From Mesobacillus jeotgali (GTDB lineage: Bacteria; Bacillota; Bacilli; Bacillales; Cytobacillaceae), in NCBI RefSeq assembly GCF_031759225.1, contig NZ_CP134494.1, positions 4,400,501 to 4,464,500 on the forward strand: a stretch of DNA of 64,000 nucleotides. The letters run 5' to 3'. Numbering within the stretch: the first letter of the stretch is position 1; every line of letters starts with the position of its first letter. The translations under genes and the position numbers were made by a program. The notes beneath the pieces were generated by a model. It searched no databases. It saw nothing but the letters and a program-made list of their open reading frames with translations, and was not told where the DNA came from. Below, piece by piece: positions 33,076 through 42,484 of this stretch.

Positions 33076-33104
33076 AGCATACAATAGGCAAATGTCAATG
33101 TCAA
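33076..33104 (-). promoter_or_regulatory. sigma-A promoter of the atp operon
   Basis: TTGACA (33099-33104), a 17-bp spacer, then TATGCT (33076-33081) on the minus strand, about 130 bp before the first gene. TTGACA is repeated immediately (33093-33098). Confidence 0.65.
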
Positions 33105-33265
33105 TCCATTGGGGTGAAAAAATTCACAAAGTTTTCACTGTGAATATATACCATTAACCCTATGTAAGTATTATATTATAAAAACTAATTTTAGGTTGCG
33201 TTTTCATCTCGATTTCTTTCAAAATGCCCTTAGCTAGGGCCACTGAAGACCATAAATAATTTCAT

Positions 33266-33465
33266 AAAAATAAGGCTCTGTTAAACTGGGCTGTTGATTT
33301 TCGTTCCAGGCGCTTCGCTTTCCGCGGGCAGTCGGGGAGTCTCCTCGGCGCTTCAAGCGCCTGCGGGGTCTCCCCAGGACTTGCTCTTCCCGCAGGAGTC
33401 TACGCGCCTTCCACTACAATCAACAGGCTTAAAACTACATTGGTCTTTAACAGAGCCAAAAATAA
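33266..33465. mobile_element. MITE-like element with 12-bp terminal inverted repeats and 8-bp target duplication
   Basis: The element spans 33274-33457 (184 bp). Both ends read inwards GGCTCTGTTAAA, perfect for 12 bp. AAAAATAA flanks it exactly on both sides (33266-33273 and 33458-33465). Inside is a GC-rich, palindrome-rich core bounded by GTTGATT and AATCAAC. It has no transposase gene, so it must have been moved in trans. The 8-bp duplication and GGCTCTGTT-type ends recall IS6- or ISL3-type transposons; that assignment is tentative. A relative lies at 58235-58405. Confidence 0.8.
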
Positions 33466-33538
33466 TCGAGTAGGAGGGGGTGACTAACCCCCGACCTCTC
33501 ACACCACCGTACGTACCGTTCGGTATACGGCGGTTCAA

Positions 33539-34798
33539 TTAAGTGTGACGTAGAAATTCATATCTTTGATATAGACTTTTGAGCCCTCGATGACTCCAAT
33601 AAGAGTTATCGAGGGTTTTGTGTAAGATTGGACTTGAGGCAATTCTCCAAAATTTCTTTCTGGAATTTCCCCATTCGTATGCCTTTTGGTCTGGAACGCC
33701 AAGACTTTTGAGTTTTCTTACTCTTGTCTTCGGGTTCTTCCATTGTTTCCATTCAATCATACGGAGTCTTCTTCTAATCCACTCATCAAATTCTTTGAAT
33801 TTACTTGGTGTATCAGCTAATGCAAAATATCCACACCATCCCGTTAGAAATTGATTCAATTTCTCAATTCTAACTTCCATGGGGATTGGTTTAGAACGGG
33901 ATGTTAACTTTCGTATTTTAGCTTTTAGCCTTTTAACACTTTCGTTGGCTATTCGAACCTTCGGTTTCTTATTAACCGTAAAGCTAAAGCCAAGGAATTT
34001 TCGTTTCCACGGGCGGTCAACCGCTGATTTCCCTCTGTTTACTTTGAGCTTTAATTTCTGCTCAATGAAGCATGTAATGGAGTTCATTACTCGTTCTCCA
34101 GCTTTCTTCGATTTCATGTAAATATTACAATCATCGGCGTATCGGACAAACTTGTGACCTCTCCTTTCTAGTTCTTTATCAAGCTTATCCAAAAGTATAT
34201 TCGAAAGAAGAGGGCTCAGGGGACCTCCTTGTGGTGTTCCTTCTTCTGCATCGTAGACTACACCATTTATCATGATTCCTGCTTGGAGATATTTTCGAAT
34301 TAGCTTCAAGACCAATCGGTCTTGGATTCTGCTTGCCAATATCCCCATCAGCTTGTCATGATTCACTTTGTCAAAGAACTTCTCCAAGTCCATGTCAATC
34401 ACCCATCTGTAACCTTCACTTATATATCCCCTTGCTTTACGTACAGCGTCATGGCCTCTTCGGCTTGGCCTAAACCCATAACTATGTTCCGAGAAGGTTG
34501 GGTCAAAAAGCGGAGTTAAAACTTGGGCGATTGCCTGTTGGATGAAACGATCTATCACGGTAGGTATTCCAAGTAACCTTACTCCACCGTTCGGTTTCGG
34601 GATTTCGACTCGACGTACTGGGTTAGGTTGATAGGTACCTTTCCTTAAAGAATCACAAAGGGTGTCCCAGTTCTCATAGAGATGTCTTCGTAGGGATTTT
34701 ACGGACATTCCATCTATGCCGTGACTCCCTTTGTTCTTCTCCACACGTTTAAGTGCTTCTATTAAGTTTTCCCGTGATAGAATCAGATTCATTAACAT
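33539..34798 (-). CDS. ltrA: group IIC intron reverse transcriptase/maturase
   Basis: A 419-residue protein encoded in intron domain IV. Reverse transcriptase blocks run from about 20 to 290: IDGMSV, IPKPNGGVRLLGIPT, YGFRPSRRGHDAV, the EEGTPQGGPLSPLLSN block and the YADD active site (220-223). The maturase/thumb domain X covers about 300-400. There is no C-terminal endonuclease domain, as expected for class C. It closely resembles the GsI-IIC enzyme. It helps the intron RNA fold and splice and copies it into DNA. ATG 34798 has AAAGGAAATATCAC upstream. Complete, with no frameshift. Confidence 0.96.
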   Translation of the reverse strand: MLMNLILSRENLIEALKRVEKNKGSHGIDGMSVKSLRRHLYENWDTLCDSLRKGTYQPNPVRRVEIPKPNGGVRLLGIPTVIDRFIQQAIAQVLTPLFDPTFSEHSYGFRPSRRGHDAVRKARGYISEGYRWVIDMDLEKFFDKVNHDKLMGILASRIQDRLVLKLIRKYLQAGIMINGVVYDAEEGTPQGGPLSPLLSNILLDKLDKELERRGHKFVRYADDCNIYMKSKKAGERVMNSITCFIEQKLKLKVNRGKSAVDRPWKRKFLGFSFTVNKKPKVRIANESVKRLKAKIRKLTSRSKPIPMEVRIEKLNQFLTGWCGYFALADTPSKFKEFDEWIRRRLRMIEWKQWKNPKTRVRKLKSLGVPDQKAYEWGNSRKKFWRIASSPILHKTLDNSYWSHRGLKSLYQRYEFLRHT

Positions 34799-35349
34799 GT
34801 GATATTTCCTTTCGACGTGAACGTAGAAATCTAATTATGTTATTCCTGCTCCACCCTCATGAAGTCCCCTGTGGATTCACCACTTCCTCCTTCAAGTAAG
34901 TCCTTTCGGATTGTCTGCTTCTACACAGGAATTGTATGCCTAGTTCTCGTTCTTCCTAATTGTTCAGTCCTTCCCTTACCGTCTCGAGCCGGTAAAGTAC
35001 TATGACCTCTGCTGACTTCTGATTGTTCAGCTATCTATTGCTAGATAGGTTACCAAGTGTACTTGGCTTTCCAATCAGACCTCCCCGGGTAAGAGTACAG
35101 TCTTTCCCTCCATCTATCTGCTTCATTTACTCTGTACCACCTTCGGCAGTAAGGACTTTGTTTTGTTCTGCAAACTCATCCAATGGTACCTAGCCTTATA
35201 TGAAGTTCGTGTTCCTCAGACCGGAGGTTTGCCGCTCGCTTCCTTCAGATTCCGCGTCACCGCGGACACCCTTGCGTTAAGCTAACCACTACTACTGCCT
35301 TCATGGCTCGGGACTTACACCCTATAGACTGCACCCATGCCGGGCGCAC
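34799..35349 (-). ncRNA. 5' ribozyme part of the group IIC intron (domains I to early IV)
   Basis: This is the non-coding part of the 695-bp stretch between the maturase and the protease. It contains conserved group IIC strings such as AACGCAAGGGTGTCCGCGG and GAATCTGAAGGAAGC near 35220-35290 (minus strand). The rest of the stretch is the exon terminator and the 43-bp repeats. Confidence 0.85.
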
Positions 35350-35386
35350 AAAAAAGGCCCGGAAAGGAATCATCTTTCTCCGGCCC
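35350..35386 (-). terminator. terminator of the protease gene, intron target
   Basis: GGCCGG-AGAAAG pairs with CTTTCCGGGCC, then TTTTTT, directly followed by the intron. The sequence up to the U-run is the 5' exon. Confidence 0.85.
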
Positions 35387-35560
35387 TAGCAGTTTTACAT
35401 AAGGAATGATCAATCGTGATTTCCGCCCCTAGCGTTTTTACATAAAGTACAGTTCAACTCGCTTTCCCTTGCATTCTTTTATAAAGCAATGTTTCAATCG
35501 CGCTCTTCTCCCCTTACATTTTTACTAATAAAAATCATTGTATCGATCGTGCTCTCCTTA
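35387..35560. repeat. degenerate 39-45-bp tandem repeat reaching into the 3' end of the protease gene
   Basis: Units begin near 35389, 35432, 35471 and 35516. Each has a GC-poor TTTTTACATAAAG-like start, then TCAATCG(C/T)G and a pyrimidine tail. The last unit is the coding end of the protease; the other three lie behind its stop codon. Degenerate but visible by eye. Confidence 0.6.
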
Positions 35561-37773
35561 CCCTGCTTTCTCGCAAAAACCTTCGCCAGGTACATCCCTT
35601 CTTCCGGCAAGTTTTTGAGAGGTATTTCTTTTCCAACCATCCCTTTTTCCAGCTTCCTTCCCCAATCAAGGAATCCGACGAAACGATATTGGTCCGGATC
35701 AAAAAGTGCGATGCCAAATTCCTCTGCTCCACCCGGCAAATAGACTTCATAGCGGTACGCTTCCCCATTATCAGCAGGAGCGAAGTCGAAGCCCATCACC
35801 CGTGGGTAATCCGGTTCTTCCACAACATATAGATAGGGGATGCTGATTTTATTTTTCCCATCATCTATAATCAATGCGCCATCGTGGATCTTTTCCTTTA
35901 GCAGGGAAGGGCTGGCGACCATTGCAAGCTCCACGTCTTTTGTTTCTTTCGGTTCCAAAGTGAAACTCATTGGAAGCTCCCAGTCTATTCCCTGTTCTTT
36001 TTTTGGAATGGAAAATGAATAGGTCCTAGTAGATGTGCCTGTATTTTTAACTGTCAGTTTCGCACTGTGCTCATGCATGCTGTCGGCAAGCTGAAATTTC
36101 CCGAATTGGAGGGAACCAGGACTGACCAGGGTTTCTGAATTGATTGCAGCCTCTAACTGAATCCTTCCTGCTCCTTGTTCGAATGTCCGATATCTTTTGC
36201 CGTTTCGATTGGTAATATCCTTAGCCGTATTCATGATTGCCGCCTTGATCTCAGCTGGTGTCCAGTCTGGATGGGCCTGCTTGATCAATGCTGCTGCTCC
36301 TGCAACATGGGGAGCAGCCATGCTCGTGCCTTGAAGCGGGAGGTAACCTCCGGGGATCGTACTGTTGATCGCCACCCCTGGCGCAACGATATCCGGCTTG
36401 ATTTCCCATGTGACCGTCACCGGGCCGCGCGAGCTGAAGTCGGCGAGAATATCTTTTTCTTCTATTAAATTAATTCGGATCAGCGTCGAGTTTTTATCGA
36501 GTTGTTTTTTCAGCGCCAATCCTGCTTCTTTGCTGATCGCAGCCACCGGGATTGGCATGCTTTCTTCCAGGTTCCCGAAGAATGTTCCCTTCGTGTTGTT
36601 ATAGATGATTACCCCGATCGCTCCAGCTTCATATGCGTTCTTCGCTTTTTCGGTAAAAGTTAGCTTACCCCGTTCAACCAATACAAGCTTATCCCTAACA
36701 TCTTTCATTTCCTCTTTCGTTCCGAGACCTGCAAATACCAGGTTCTCACTTTGGGTAATATTCCAATTGTCCGAACCCTGTAAAAGTTCAAGCCTAATCT
36801 TGTTCGATAGGCCTGTAGCGTCGAGGTAAGGCACTTGCATCGGAGGTGTTGACGCACCAACCGAGATTGCCTTTGAAGCGGTACCTGGCGATCCAACCGT
36901 CCAGCGATTAGGGCCAGAGTTCCCAGATGAAGTTACAGCGACGATTCCTTCGTCCACCGCCTTGTTAAGCGCGAGACTGATGGGCAGGTCTGGACCATTG
37001 ACATCGTTTCCGAGAGATAGATTCAGGATGTCAACCTTATCCTTTATCGCTTCATCAATAGCAGCGATCACCTGCTCTGTTGTACCGCTTCCTCCCGGCC
37101 CTAGCGCCCGGTAAGCAACCAGTTTCGCATCGGGAGCGATCCCTCTCATCCTGCCGTTTGCGGCGATGACGCCAGCCACATGCGTGCCGTGCAGGGTGCT
37201 CCGGAAACCGGCTCCCTTCGTTTCCATCGGGTCATCATCACCATCCACCAAATCATGCCCTCCGGCAAAACTTCTCCGCAAGTCAGGATGGTCATAATCA
37301 ATTCCCGTATCAATTACCCCGATTGTTACACCCCTTCCTGTAAGGCGATTGCCTTTTTCATCAAGAATCCCATGGACCGCATCCGTTCCAATCAATTCGA
37401 AGTTATCAATAAAGCTATCGCTTGGTTTGTAACGGTTTGGAAGATGGGCGGAGTTTTCCACCTTGTAGGTATTTACTTCGGATAAAAATTGGATGTCGGT
37501 TGATTTTTTTAACTTCTCAAGCTCAGACACCGGCCCTTTAACAGAGAAACCATTGATCGCATGTGTAAAGATGCGGCGGAGCTTTGTGTTCTTGAGTTGT
37601 TTTAACTGATTATTGATATCCTGTTCATTGGGTTTTTGCTTTGTTAATACAATCGCGATTTTTTCCGTTTGGGGATCTTCTTGAGGAATCGGCGGAAGCT
37701 GCAGCTTTTGCGGTTCGAATGCAGCAAGAATCAGCAATATTGGAAAAATAAAGATTAGAGAACGCTTGATCAA
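35494..37773 (-). CDS. subtilisin-like serine protease, Vpr-type (S8 with PA domain)
   Basis: A 759-residue secreted protease: signal peptide (1-20), inhibitor-I9-like propeptide (about 38-106), then the S8 catalytic domain from about 140. The catalytic residues are Asp155 (VIDTGIDYDHPDL), His195 (HGTHVAGVIAANG) and Ser484 (GTSMAAPHVAGA). A PA domain is inserted at about 325-440, and a C-terminal beta-rich region spans about 550-700. Architecture matches B. subtilis Vpr (806 aa), the extracellular protease; this one is shorter at the C-terminus. There is no cell-wall anchor. Its terminator carries a group II intron, so the coding sequence itself is intact. Confidence 0.9.
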   Translation of the reverse strand: MIKRSLIFIFPILLILAAFEPQKLQLPPIPQEDPQTEKIAIVLTKQKPNEQDINNQLKQLKNTKLRRIFTHAINGFSVKGPVSELEKLKKSTDIQFLSEVNTYKVENSAHLPNRYKPSDSFIDNFELIGTDAVHGILDEKGNRLTGRGVTIGVIDTGIDYDHPDLRRSFAGGHDLVDGDDDPMETKGAGFRSTLHGTHVAGVIAANGRMRGIAPDAKLVAYRALGPGGSGTTEQVIAAIDEAIKDKVDILNLSLGNDVNGPDLPISLALNKAVDEGIVAVTSSGNSGPNRWTVGSPGTASKAISVGASTPPMQVPYLDATGLSNKIRLELLQGSDNWNITQSENLVFAGLGTKEEMKDVRDKLVLVERGKLTFTEKAKNAYEAGAIGVIIYNNTKGTFFGNLEESMPIPVAAISKEAGLALKKQLDKNSTLIRINLIEEKDILADFSSRGPVTVTWEIKPDIVAPGVAINSTIPGGYLPLQGTSMAAPHVAGAAALIKQAHPDWTPAEIKAAIMNTAKDITNRNGKRYRTFEQGAGRIQLEAAINSETLVSPGSLQFGKFQLADSMHEHSAKLTVKNTGTSTRTYSFSIPKKEQGIDWELPMSFTLEPKETKDVELAMVASPSLLKEKIHDGALIIDDGKNKISIPYLYVVEEPDYPRVMGFDFAPADNGEAYRYEVYLPGGAEEFGIALFDPDQYRFVGFLDWGRKLEKGMVGKEIPLKNLPEEGMYLAKVFARKQGKESTIDTMIFISKNVRGEERD

Positions 37774-37848
37774 GACGGAATCCCCCTTTTTCCGTTTAGC
37801 GTTTCAATTGGGGTGCGCTATTATACTTCCAAAAATAGGGTGACTGTG

Positions 37849-37941
37849 CAATTAACCTGAATGTCCGTGCAATTGTCGTTGTTTTTCGCACAATTATTTG
37901 AGTTGAGTCTGCAATTATAAATGATATATGTGCAATTATTG
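37849..37941. repeat. 21-bp-period word array, word TGCAATTA (5 copies)
   Basis: CAATT(A/G), usually within TGCAATTA, begins at 37849, 37870, 37891, 37912 and 37933, every step exactly 21 bp. The third copy reads GCACAATTA. The array is 65 bp beyond the wecB terminator and 75 bp before the protease start. The word is the reverse complement of the one at 52411-52502. Confidence 0.92.
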
Positions 37942-38004
37942 CTTTTTGGTAATTTTAAAATTCTTCCAAATGGTATTTCACCTTCACCCCAACCACAATA
38001 CACA

Positions 38005-38040
38005 TAAAAAACACCCCTTTTTTTTAAAAAAAGAGGTGTC
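38005..38040 (-). terminator. terminator of wecB
   Basis: GACACCTCTTTTTTT pairs with AAAAAAAAGGGGTGT, then TTTTTTATG on the minus strand. Confidence 0.85.
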
Positions 38041-38050
38041 TAAAAAGTGC

Positions 38051-39193
38051 TTATTTATATTGTTCAGGACGATTTTCAGTGCGTTTGAAATAGAAACGAA
38101 TGGCTTCACAAATTCGTTCTGATGCGCGTCCATCTCCATACGGATTGGAGGCTTTGGCCATTTTTTCATATGCTTCCTGGTCTGTCAGCAACTCTGTTGC
38201 CATTTCGTAAATTGGCTGTTCTTCGTTACCGGCGAGCTTCAGCGTTCCTGCCTCGATGCCTTCCGGACGCTCGGTTGTATCACGAAGAACGAGTACAGGC
38301 ACACCTAAAGAAGGTGCTTCTTCCTGCACGCCGCCTGAATCAGTCAGGATGAGATGCGCGCGTGAAGCGAAGTTATGGAAATCAATGACGTCAAGAGGCT
38401 CGATCAGATGGATGCGCGGGTCGTTGCCCAGCACTTCGTCAGCCAGTTCGCGGACCACAGGATTCAAGTGAACAGGGTAAACAACTTGTACATCACGCTG
38501 TTCATCCACGATTCTTTTGATGGCACGGAACATATTGCGCATTGGCTCGCCAAGGTTTTCGCGGCGGTGTGCCGTCATCAGGATCAGGCGGTCATTGCCT
38601 AGCTTATCGAGAACTTCATGCTGATAGGTCTCTTTTACCGTCGTCTTCAATGCATCGATGGCAGTGTTACCGGTTACGAAGATATTTTCTTCAGGCTTGT
38701 TTTCCTGCAGCAAGTTAGCTGCTGATTTGGAAGTAGGGGCGAAGTGAAGATCTGCCATTACTCCTGTCAGCTGGCGGTTCATTTCCTCAGGGAACGGAGA
38801 ATATTTATTCCACGTTCTCAAGCCTGCCTCGACATGTCCGACAACAATCTGGTTGTAGTATGCCGCAAGACTGGCCACAAACGTAGTTGTCGTATCTCCA
38901 TGCACAAGCACGATATCCGGCTTGACTTCCCTCATTACTTTATCCAGGCCTTCTAAACCTCTGGTCGTTACATCGATCAAGGTCTGGCGATCCTTCATGA
39001 TGTTGAGGTCGTGGTGTGGTGTGATATTGAAAATGTTCAGAACCTGATCCAGCATTTGGCGGTGCTGGGCGGTTACCGTTACGATTGATTCAAAATGTTC
39101 AGGGTGTTTCTGTAATTCGAGGACAAGCGGTGCCATTTTAATTGCTTCTGGCCGTGTCCCGAAAATTGTCATTACTTTAATAGGCTTGTTCAT
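38051..39193 (-). CDS. wecB: UDP-N-acetylglucosamine 2-epimerase (non-hydrolysing)
   Basis: A 380-residue cytosolic enzyme that interconverts UDP-GlcNAc and UDP-ManNAc for teichoic-acid linkage units and other wall polymers. It begins MNKPIKVMTIFGTRPEAIKM. The conserved stretches GHVEAGLRT and LTDSGGVQEEAPSLGVPVLVLR are present. ATG 39193 has AAGGAGTG seven bases upstream; an ATG at 39202 is less likely. It lies 12 bp behind upp, so the two are probably co-transcribed. It is also called mnaA/yvyH in Bacillus, where a homologue sits between upp and the atp operon in several species. Confidence 0.94.
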   Translation of the reverse strand: MNKPIKVMTIFGTRPEAIKMAPLVLELQKHPEHFESIVTVTAQHRQMLDQVLNIFNITPHHDLNIMKDRQTLIDVTTRGLEGLDKVMREVKPDIVLVHGDTTTTFVASLAAYYNQIVVGHVEAGLRTWNKYSPFPEEMNRQLTGVMADLHFAPTSKSAANLLQENKPEENIFVTGNTAIDALKTTVKETYQHEVLDKLGNDRLILMTAHRRENLGEPMRNMFRAIKRIVDEQRDVQVVYPVHLNPVVRELADEVLGNDPRIHLIEPLDVIDFHNFASRAHLILTDSGGVQEEAPSLGVPVLVLRDTTERPEGIEAGTLKLAGNEEQPIYEMATELLTDQEAYEKMAKASNPYGDGRASERICEAIRFYFKRTENRPEQYK

Positions 39194-39205
39194 CGCAAAC
39201 ACTCC

Positions 39206-39835
39206 TTATTTAGTCCCGAATAAACGATCTCCTGCGTCGCCTAGTCCAGGTACGATATATCCATGGTCATTCAGTTTTTCATCGAGTGCAGCGATGTAGA
39301 TGTCAACGTCAGGGTGCGCTTCTTTTACCGTTTCTACCCCTTCAGGAGCTGCAATCAAACACATGAACTTGATGTGCTTCGCGCCGCGCTTTTTAAGGGA
39401 GTTGATTGCTTCTACTGCAGATCCGCCTGTCGCAAGCATTGGATCAACGACAATGAAATCGCGCTCTTCTACGTCACTTGGAAGCTTTACATAATATTCA
39501 ACCGGCATCAATGTTTCCGGATCGCGGTAAAGTCCGATATGGCCGACCTTCGCTGCCGGGATCAATTTCAGGATGCCGTCAACCATTCCGATACCTGCGC
39601 GAAGGATCGGGATGATGCCAAGCTTTTTGCCTGATAGTACTTTGGATTTTGTCTTTTCGACTGGTGTTTCAATTTCAATTTCCTCAAGCGGCATGTCACG
39701 CGTGATTTCGAACGCCATCAGCGTTGCTACTTCATCTACAAGCTCGCGGAATTCCTTCGTGCCTGTGCTTTTTTCGCGGATATAAGTAAGTTTATGCTGG
39801 ATCAATGGATGGTCAAATACGTATACTTTTGCCAT
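39206..39835 (-). CDS. upp: uracil phosphoribosyltransferase
   Basis: A 209-residue salvage enzyme that converts uracil and PRPP to UMP. The PRPP-binding loop is [16 protein letters not shown], and the C-terminal uracil-contact segment is [14 protein letters not shown] 39835 ([16 protein letters not shown]) has AAGGAGCG eight bases upstream. An in-frame ATG at 39874 lies in the leader. Length matches B. subtilis Upp (209 aa). Confidence 0.97.
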   Translation of the reverse strand: MAKVYVFDHPLIQHKLTYIREKSTGTKEFRELVDEVATLMAFEITRDMPLEEIEIETPVEKTKSKVLSGKKLGIIPILRAGIGMVDGILKLIPAAKVGHIGLYRDPETLMPVEYYVKLPSDVEERDFIVVDPMLATGGSAVEAINSLKKRGAKHIKFMCLIAAPEGVETVKEAHPDVDIYIAALDEKLNDHGYIVPGLGDAGDRLFGTK

Positions 39836-39971
39836 GTGTATCGCTCCTTTTAAAGGTAAATGAGTTGTGAACACCTGTCTGTTATATGTAAGATCTGTTG
39901 AATCACACTTCGTATAATTTTACAGAAAAACCTCTGTACAAGCAACCGCTACAGCGTAATGATTTTTACCA

Positions 39972-40002
39972 GAAAAAACGGCCCTCATACATCAAGGGCC
40001 GC
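39972..40002 (-). terminator. terminator of glyA
   Basis: CGGCCCT pairs with AGGGCCG, then TTTTTTCTGG on the minus strand, 12 bp past glyA. It separates glyA from upp. Confidence 0.88.
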
Positions 40003-40013
40003 CGGGTGAAATC

Positions 40014-41255
40014 TTATCTCTCAGGATATAGTTCGAACTTGCTTGTTAATTCTTCAACTCGTCTGCTTGCTTCTGCCAGCTTCGCTTCGTCTTCGTGGTT
40101 TTTCAATGTGAAGGCGATGATTGAAGCGATTTCGTCCATTTCCTCATGACCGAAGCCGCGGCTTGTGACGGCAGCTGTACCGATACGGACTCCGCTTGTG
40201 ACGAATGGACTTTCCGGATCGAATGGAATTGTATTCTTATTGACGGTGATGCCGATATCATCAAGCACCTTTTCCGCCACTTTCCCAGTCAGGCCAAGTG
40301 AGCGCAAATCAACCAATAGCAAATGGTTATCCGTACCGCCCGATACAAGGTCGATTCCTTCTTTCTTCAAACCTTCAGCAAGGCGATTCGCATTGGTAAT
40401 GATATTTTGCGCGTATTCTTTAAAAGAGTCCTGTAGCGCTTCGCCGAATGCTACTGCTTTTGCAGCGATGACATGCATAAGCGGTCCGCCCTGGATGCCA
40501 GGGAAGATGGATTTATCGATTTTCTTCGCGAATTCTTCTTTGCAGAGAATCATGCCGCCGCGCGGGCCGCGAAGTGTTTTATGAGTAGTTGTTGTAACAA
40601 AATCAGCATATGGCACCGGATTCTGGTGCAGGCCTGCTGCGACAAGACCAGCGATATGCGCCATATCGACCATCAAGTATGCGCCCACTTCATCAGCGAT
40701 TTCACGGAAACGCTTGAAGTCAATCGCTCTCGGGTATGCACTTGCGCCGGCAACAATCAGCTTCGGCTTGTGCTCGCGAGCTTTTTCAAGAACGACATCA
40801 TAGTTGATTGTATGTGTATCTTCGTCGACACCGTACTCAACGAAGTTATACTGGATGCCGCTGAAGTTGACCGGACTACCGTGCGTCAAGTGGCCGCCGT
40901 GTGAAAGATTCATCCCAAGCACAGTGTCCCCTTGCTCAAGAATCGTGAAATAAACAGCCATATTGGCCTGCGCGCCTGAGTGCGGCTGGACATTGACATG
41001 CTCTGCGCCGAAAATTTCCTTCGCGCGGTCGCGGGCAATATTTTCAACAACATCGACATGTTCGCATCCGCCATAATAGCGGCGGCCAGGATAACCTTCT
41101 GCATACTTATTCGTAAGTACAGAGCCCTGCGCCTCCATTACCGCTTCGCTGACAAAGTTCTCTGATGCAATCAATTCGATTTTCGTACGCTGACGCTTCA
41201 ATTCATCCTGCATTGCAGCGTATAGCTGGCTGTCCTGCTGTGACAAGTGCTTCAC
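40014..41255 (-). CDS. glyA: serine hydroxymethyltransferase
   Basis: A 413-residue PLP enzyme that converts serine and tetrahydrofolate to glycine and methylene-THF. The Schiff-base lysine is Lys226 in [14 protein letters not shown]. The start is GTG at 41255 with GAGGGGGAAC seven bases upstream. It is transcribed alone between two gaps and has its own terminator. Length and sequence are normal for Bacillus. Confidence 0.97.
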   Translation of the reverse strand: MKHLSQQDSQLYAAMQDELKRQRTKIELIASENFVSEAVMEAQGSVLTNKYAEGYPGRRYYGGCEHVDVVENIARDRAKEIFGAEHVNVQPHSGAQANMAVYFTILEQGDTVLGMNLSHGGHLTHGSPVNFSGIQYNFVEYGVDEDTHTINYDVVLEKAREHKPKLIVAGASAYPRAIDFKRFREIADEVGAYLMVDMAHIAGLVAAGLHQNPVPYADFVTTTTHKTLRGPRGGMILCKEEFAKKIDKSIFPGIQGGPLMHVIAAKAVAFGEALQDSFKEYAQNIITNANRLAEGLKKEGIDLVSGGTDNHLLLVDLRSLGLTGKVAEKVLDDIGITVNKNTIPFDPESPFVTSGVRIGTAAVTSRGFGHEEMDEIASIIAFTLKNHEDEAKLAEASRRVEELTSKFELYPER

Positions 41256-41428
41256 TTAAGTTCCCCCTCTTTATGTATTGCCTTATTCCGTTATTAGAAA
41301 ATTCATTCTTATTTTAGCCGATATTATAATGAAAGGAAAGGCAGAAGGTAAAAGTAGATCTGAAAATCAGGCCTGCAGTTTCCTTCATCGCCTTTCCTCT
41401 GTCAGTAAAACCTAGTTCCCCAATTCTG

Positions 41429-42010
41429 TCAGCAAGACTCGTTTTCTTTTGTATGCTCATAAACCGCCCTGGCGCCTCCGATCAGCTTCGGCCTCGTCTT
41501 CGCCAGCGTCACATGCGCATGGCCGATGCTTTTCTGCTGAACACGCACTGGTACAGCGACATGCTTCATTTGCATGCCGATCAGCGTATCGCCGATATCA
41601 ATGCCGGCGTCAGCTTTTATGAACTCGACAACCACAGCATCTTCGAGATTTTTATAGGCGTAAGCTGCCATTGCGCCGCCCGCGTTCCTCACCGGAATTA
41701 CCGTAACTTCTTCCAGCTGCTTCTTCTCAGCCGTTTCCCTCTCGACGACGACCGCACGGTTCAAATGCTCGCAGCATTGGAATGCCAGCTCGATACCCGT
41801 TTTATCCTGCAGTTCGCGAAGCTGGCCGAACACCATTTCCGCTACCTCATCCGTACCGGCTGTGCCAATCCGCTTGCCAATAATCTCGCTCGTGCTGCAG
41901 CCGACAACCAGCACCTGGCCCTTTTTCAACTGCACCTGCTCATTAAATTCAGTAAGGATGGAGTTCAATTCTGCTTTCCATTGTTGTATAGACAGTTGTA
42001 ACACCTCCAT
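41429..42010 (-). CDS. ywlG: YwlG/TIGR01440 family protein
   Basis: A protein of up to 193 residues, member of a conserved Firmicutes family of unknown function, found between rpiB and glyA as in B. subtilis. Conserved parts include [20 protein letters not shown] and the [21 protein letters not shown] segment. The start is uncertain. The ATG at 42010 has no ribosome site before it; GGAGGTG lies inside the ORF and points to a CTG at 41995, which would give 188 residues starting [11 protein letters not shown] and fits the length of relatives better. Confidence 0.85.
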   Translation of the reverse strand: MEVLQLSIQQWKAELNSILTEFNEQVQLKKGQVLVVGCSTSEIIGKRIGTAGTDEVAEMVFGQLRELQDKTGIELAFQCCEHLNRAVVVERETAEKKQLEEVTVIPVRNAGGAMAAYAYKNLEDAVVVEFIKADAGIDIGDTLIGMQMKHVAVPVRVQQKSIGHAHVTLAKTRPKLIGGARAVYEHTKENESC

Positions 42011-42043
42011 TACATTGGTATTTTAATTTCGGAGTACTCCGGA

Positions 42044-42484
42044 CTATTTATTTTCATACTCCTTGATTTTACCGACGCGGTTTTCGTGGCGGCCGCCTTC
42101 GTATTCTTCTGAAAGCCATACTGCTGCGATTTCACGCGCAAGTCCAGGTCCAATTACGCGTTCACCCATCGCCAGGACATTGCTGTCATTGTGCTGGCGC
42201 GTTGCCTTTGCGCTGAATACGTCATGCACAAGTGCGCAGCGGATTCCTTTTACCTTATTCGCGGCAATGCTCATGCCAATCCCTGTTCCGCAAATCAGGA
42301 TTCCTTTATCGAACTCTCCGTTCGCCACTTTCTCGGCAACCGGAAGCGCATAGTCAGGATAGTCAACAGATGTACCGCATTCGCAGCCAAAATCTTCATA
42401 CTGAATATTCATTTCGTCCATCAAATTCTTGATTTCTTCGCGGATATTCACTCCGCCATGGTCTGAAGCAATAGCAACTTTCAT
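42044..42484 (-). CDS. rpiB: ribose-5-phosphate isomerase B
   Basis: A 146-residue RpiB/LacAB family isomerase (ribose-5-P to ribulose-5-P). It begins MKVAIASDHGGVNIREEIK. The active-site Cys is in ILICGTGIGMSIAANK, and the HNDSNVLAMGERVIG segment follows. In B. subtilis this gene is ywlF. The ATG at 42484 has AGGAGG upstream. It is followed closely by ywlG, a likely operon. Confidence 0.93.
   Translation of the reverse strand: MKVAIASDHGGVNIREEIKNLMDEMNIQYEDFGCECGTSVDYPDYALPVAEKVANGEFDKGILICGTGIGMSIAANKVKGIRCALVHDVFSAKATRQHNDSNVLAMGERVIGPGLAREIAAVWLSEEYEGGRHENRVGKIKEYENK

Larger units (their letters stand above)
33465..35349 (-). mobile_element. group IIC intron, complete
   Basis: A ribozyme retroelement of about 1,885 nt. 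The 5' end GTGCGCCCGGCATGGGTGC (from 35349 downwards) is the classic group IIC start. Domain I-IV RNA fills 34799-35349. The maturase lies in domain IV. Domain V (about 33503-33538, CCGCCGTATAC...GTACGTACGGTGG) and domain VI (33465-33502, a GGGGG/CCCCC stem with a bulged A in CCTACTC) follow. The 3' end is set by the bulged A seven bases from ...CTCGAT. The 5' exon is the stem-loop and U-run of the protease terminator, the known type of target for this class. The ORF is intact, so the element could be active. Confidence 0.9.

Noticed and set aside
41256-41428. A PurBox before glyA
   Set aside because: B. subtilis glyA is under PurR, but no clear pair of CCGAA-type boxes is visible here.
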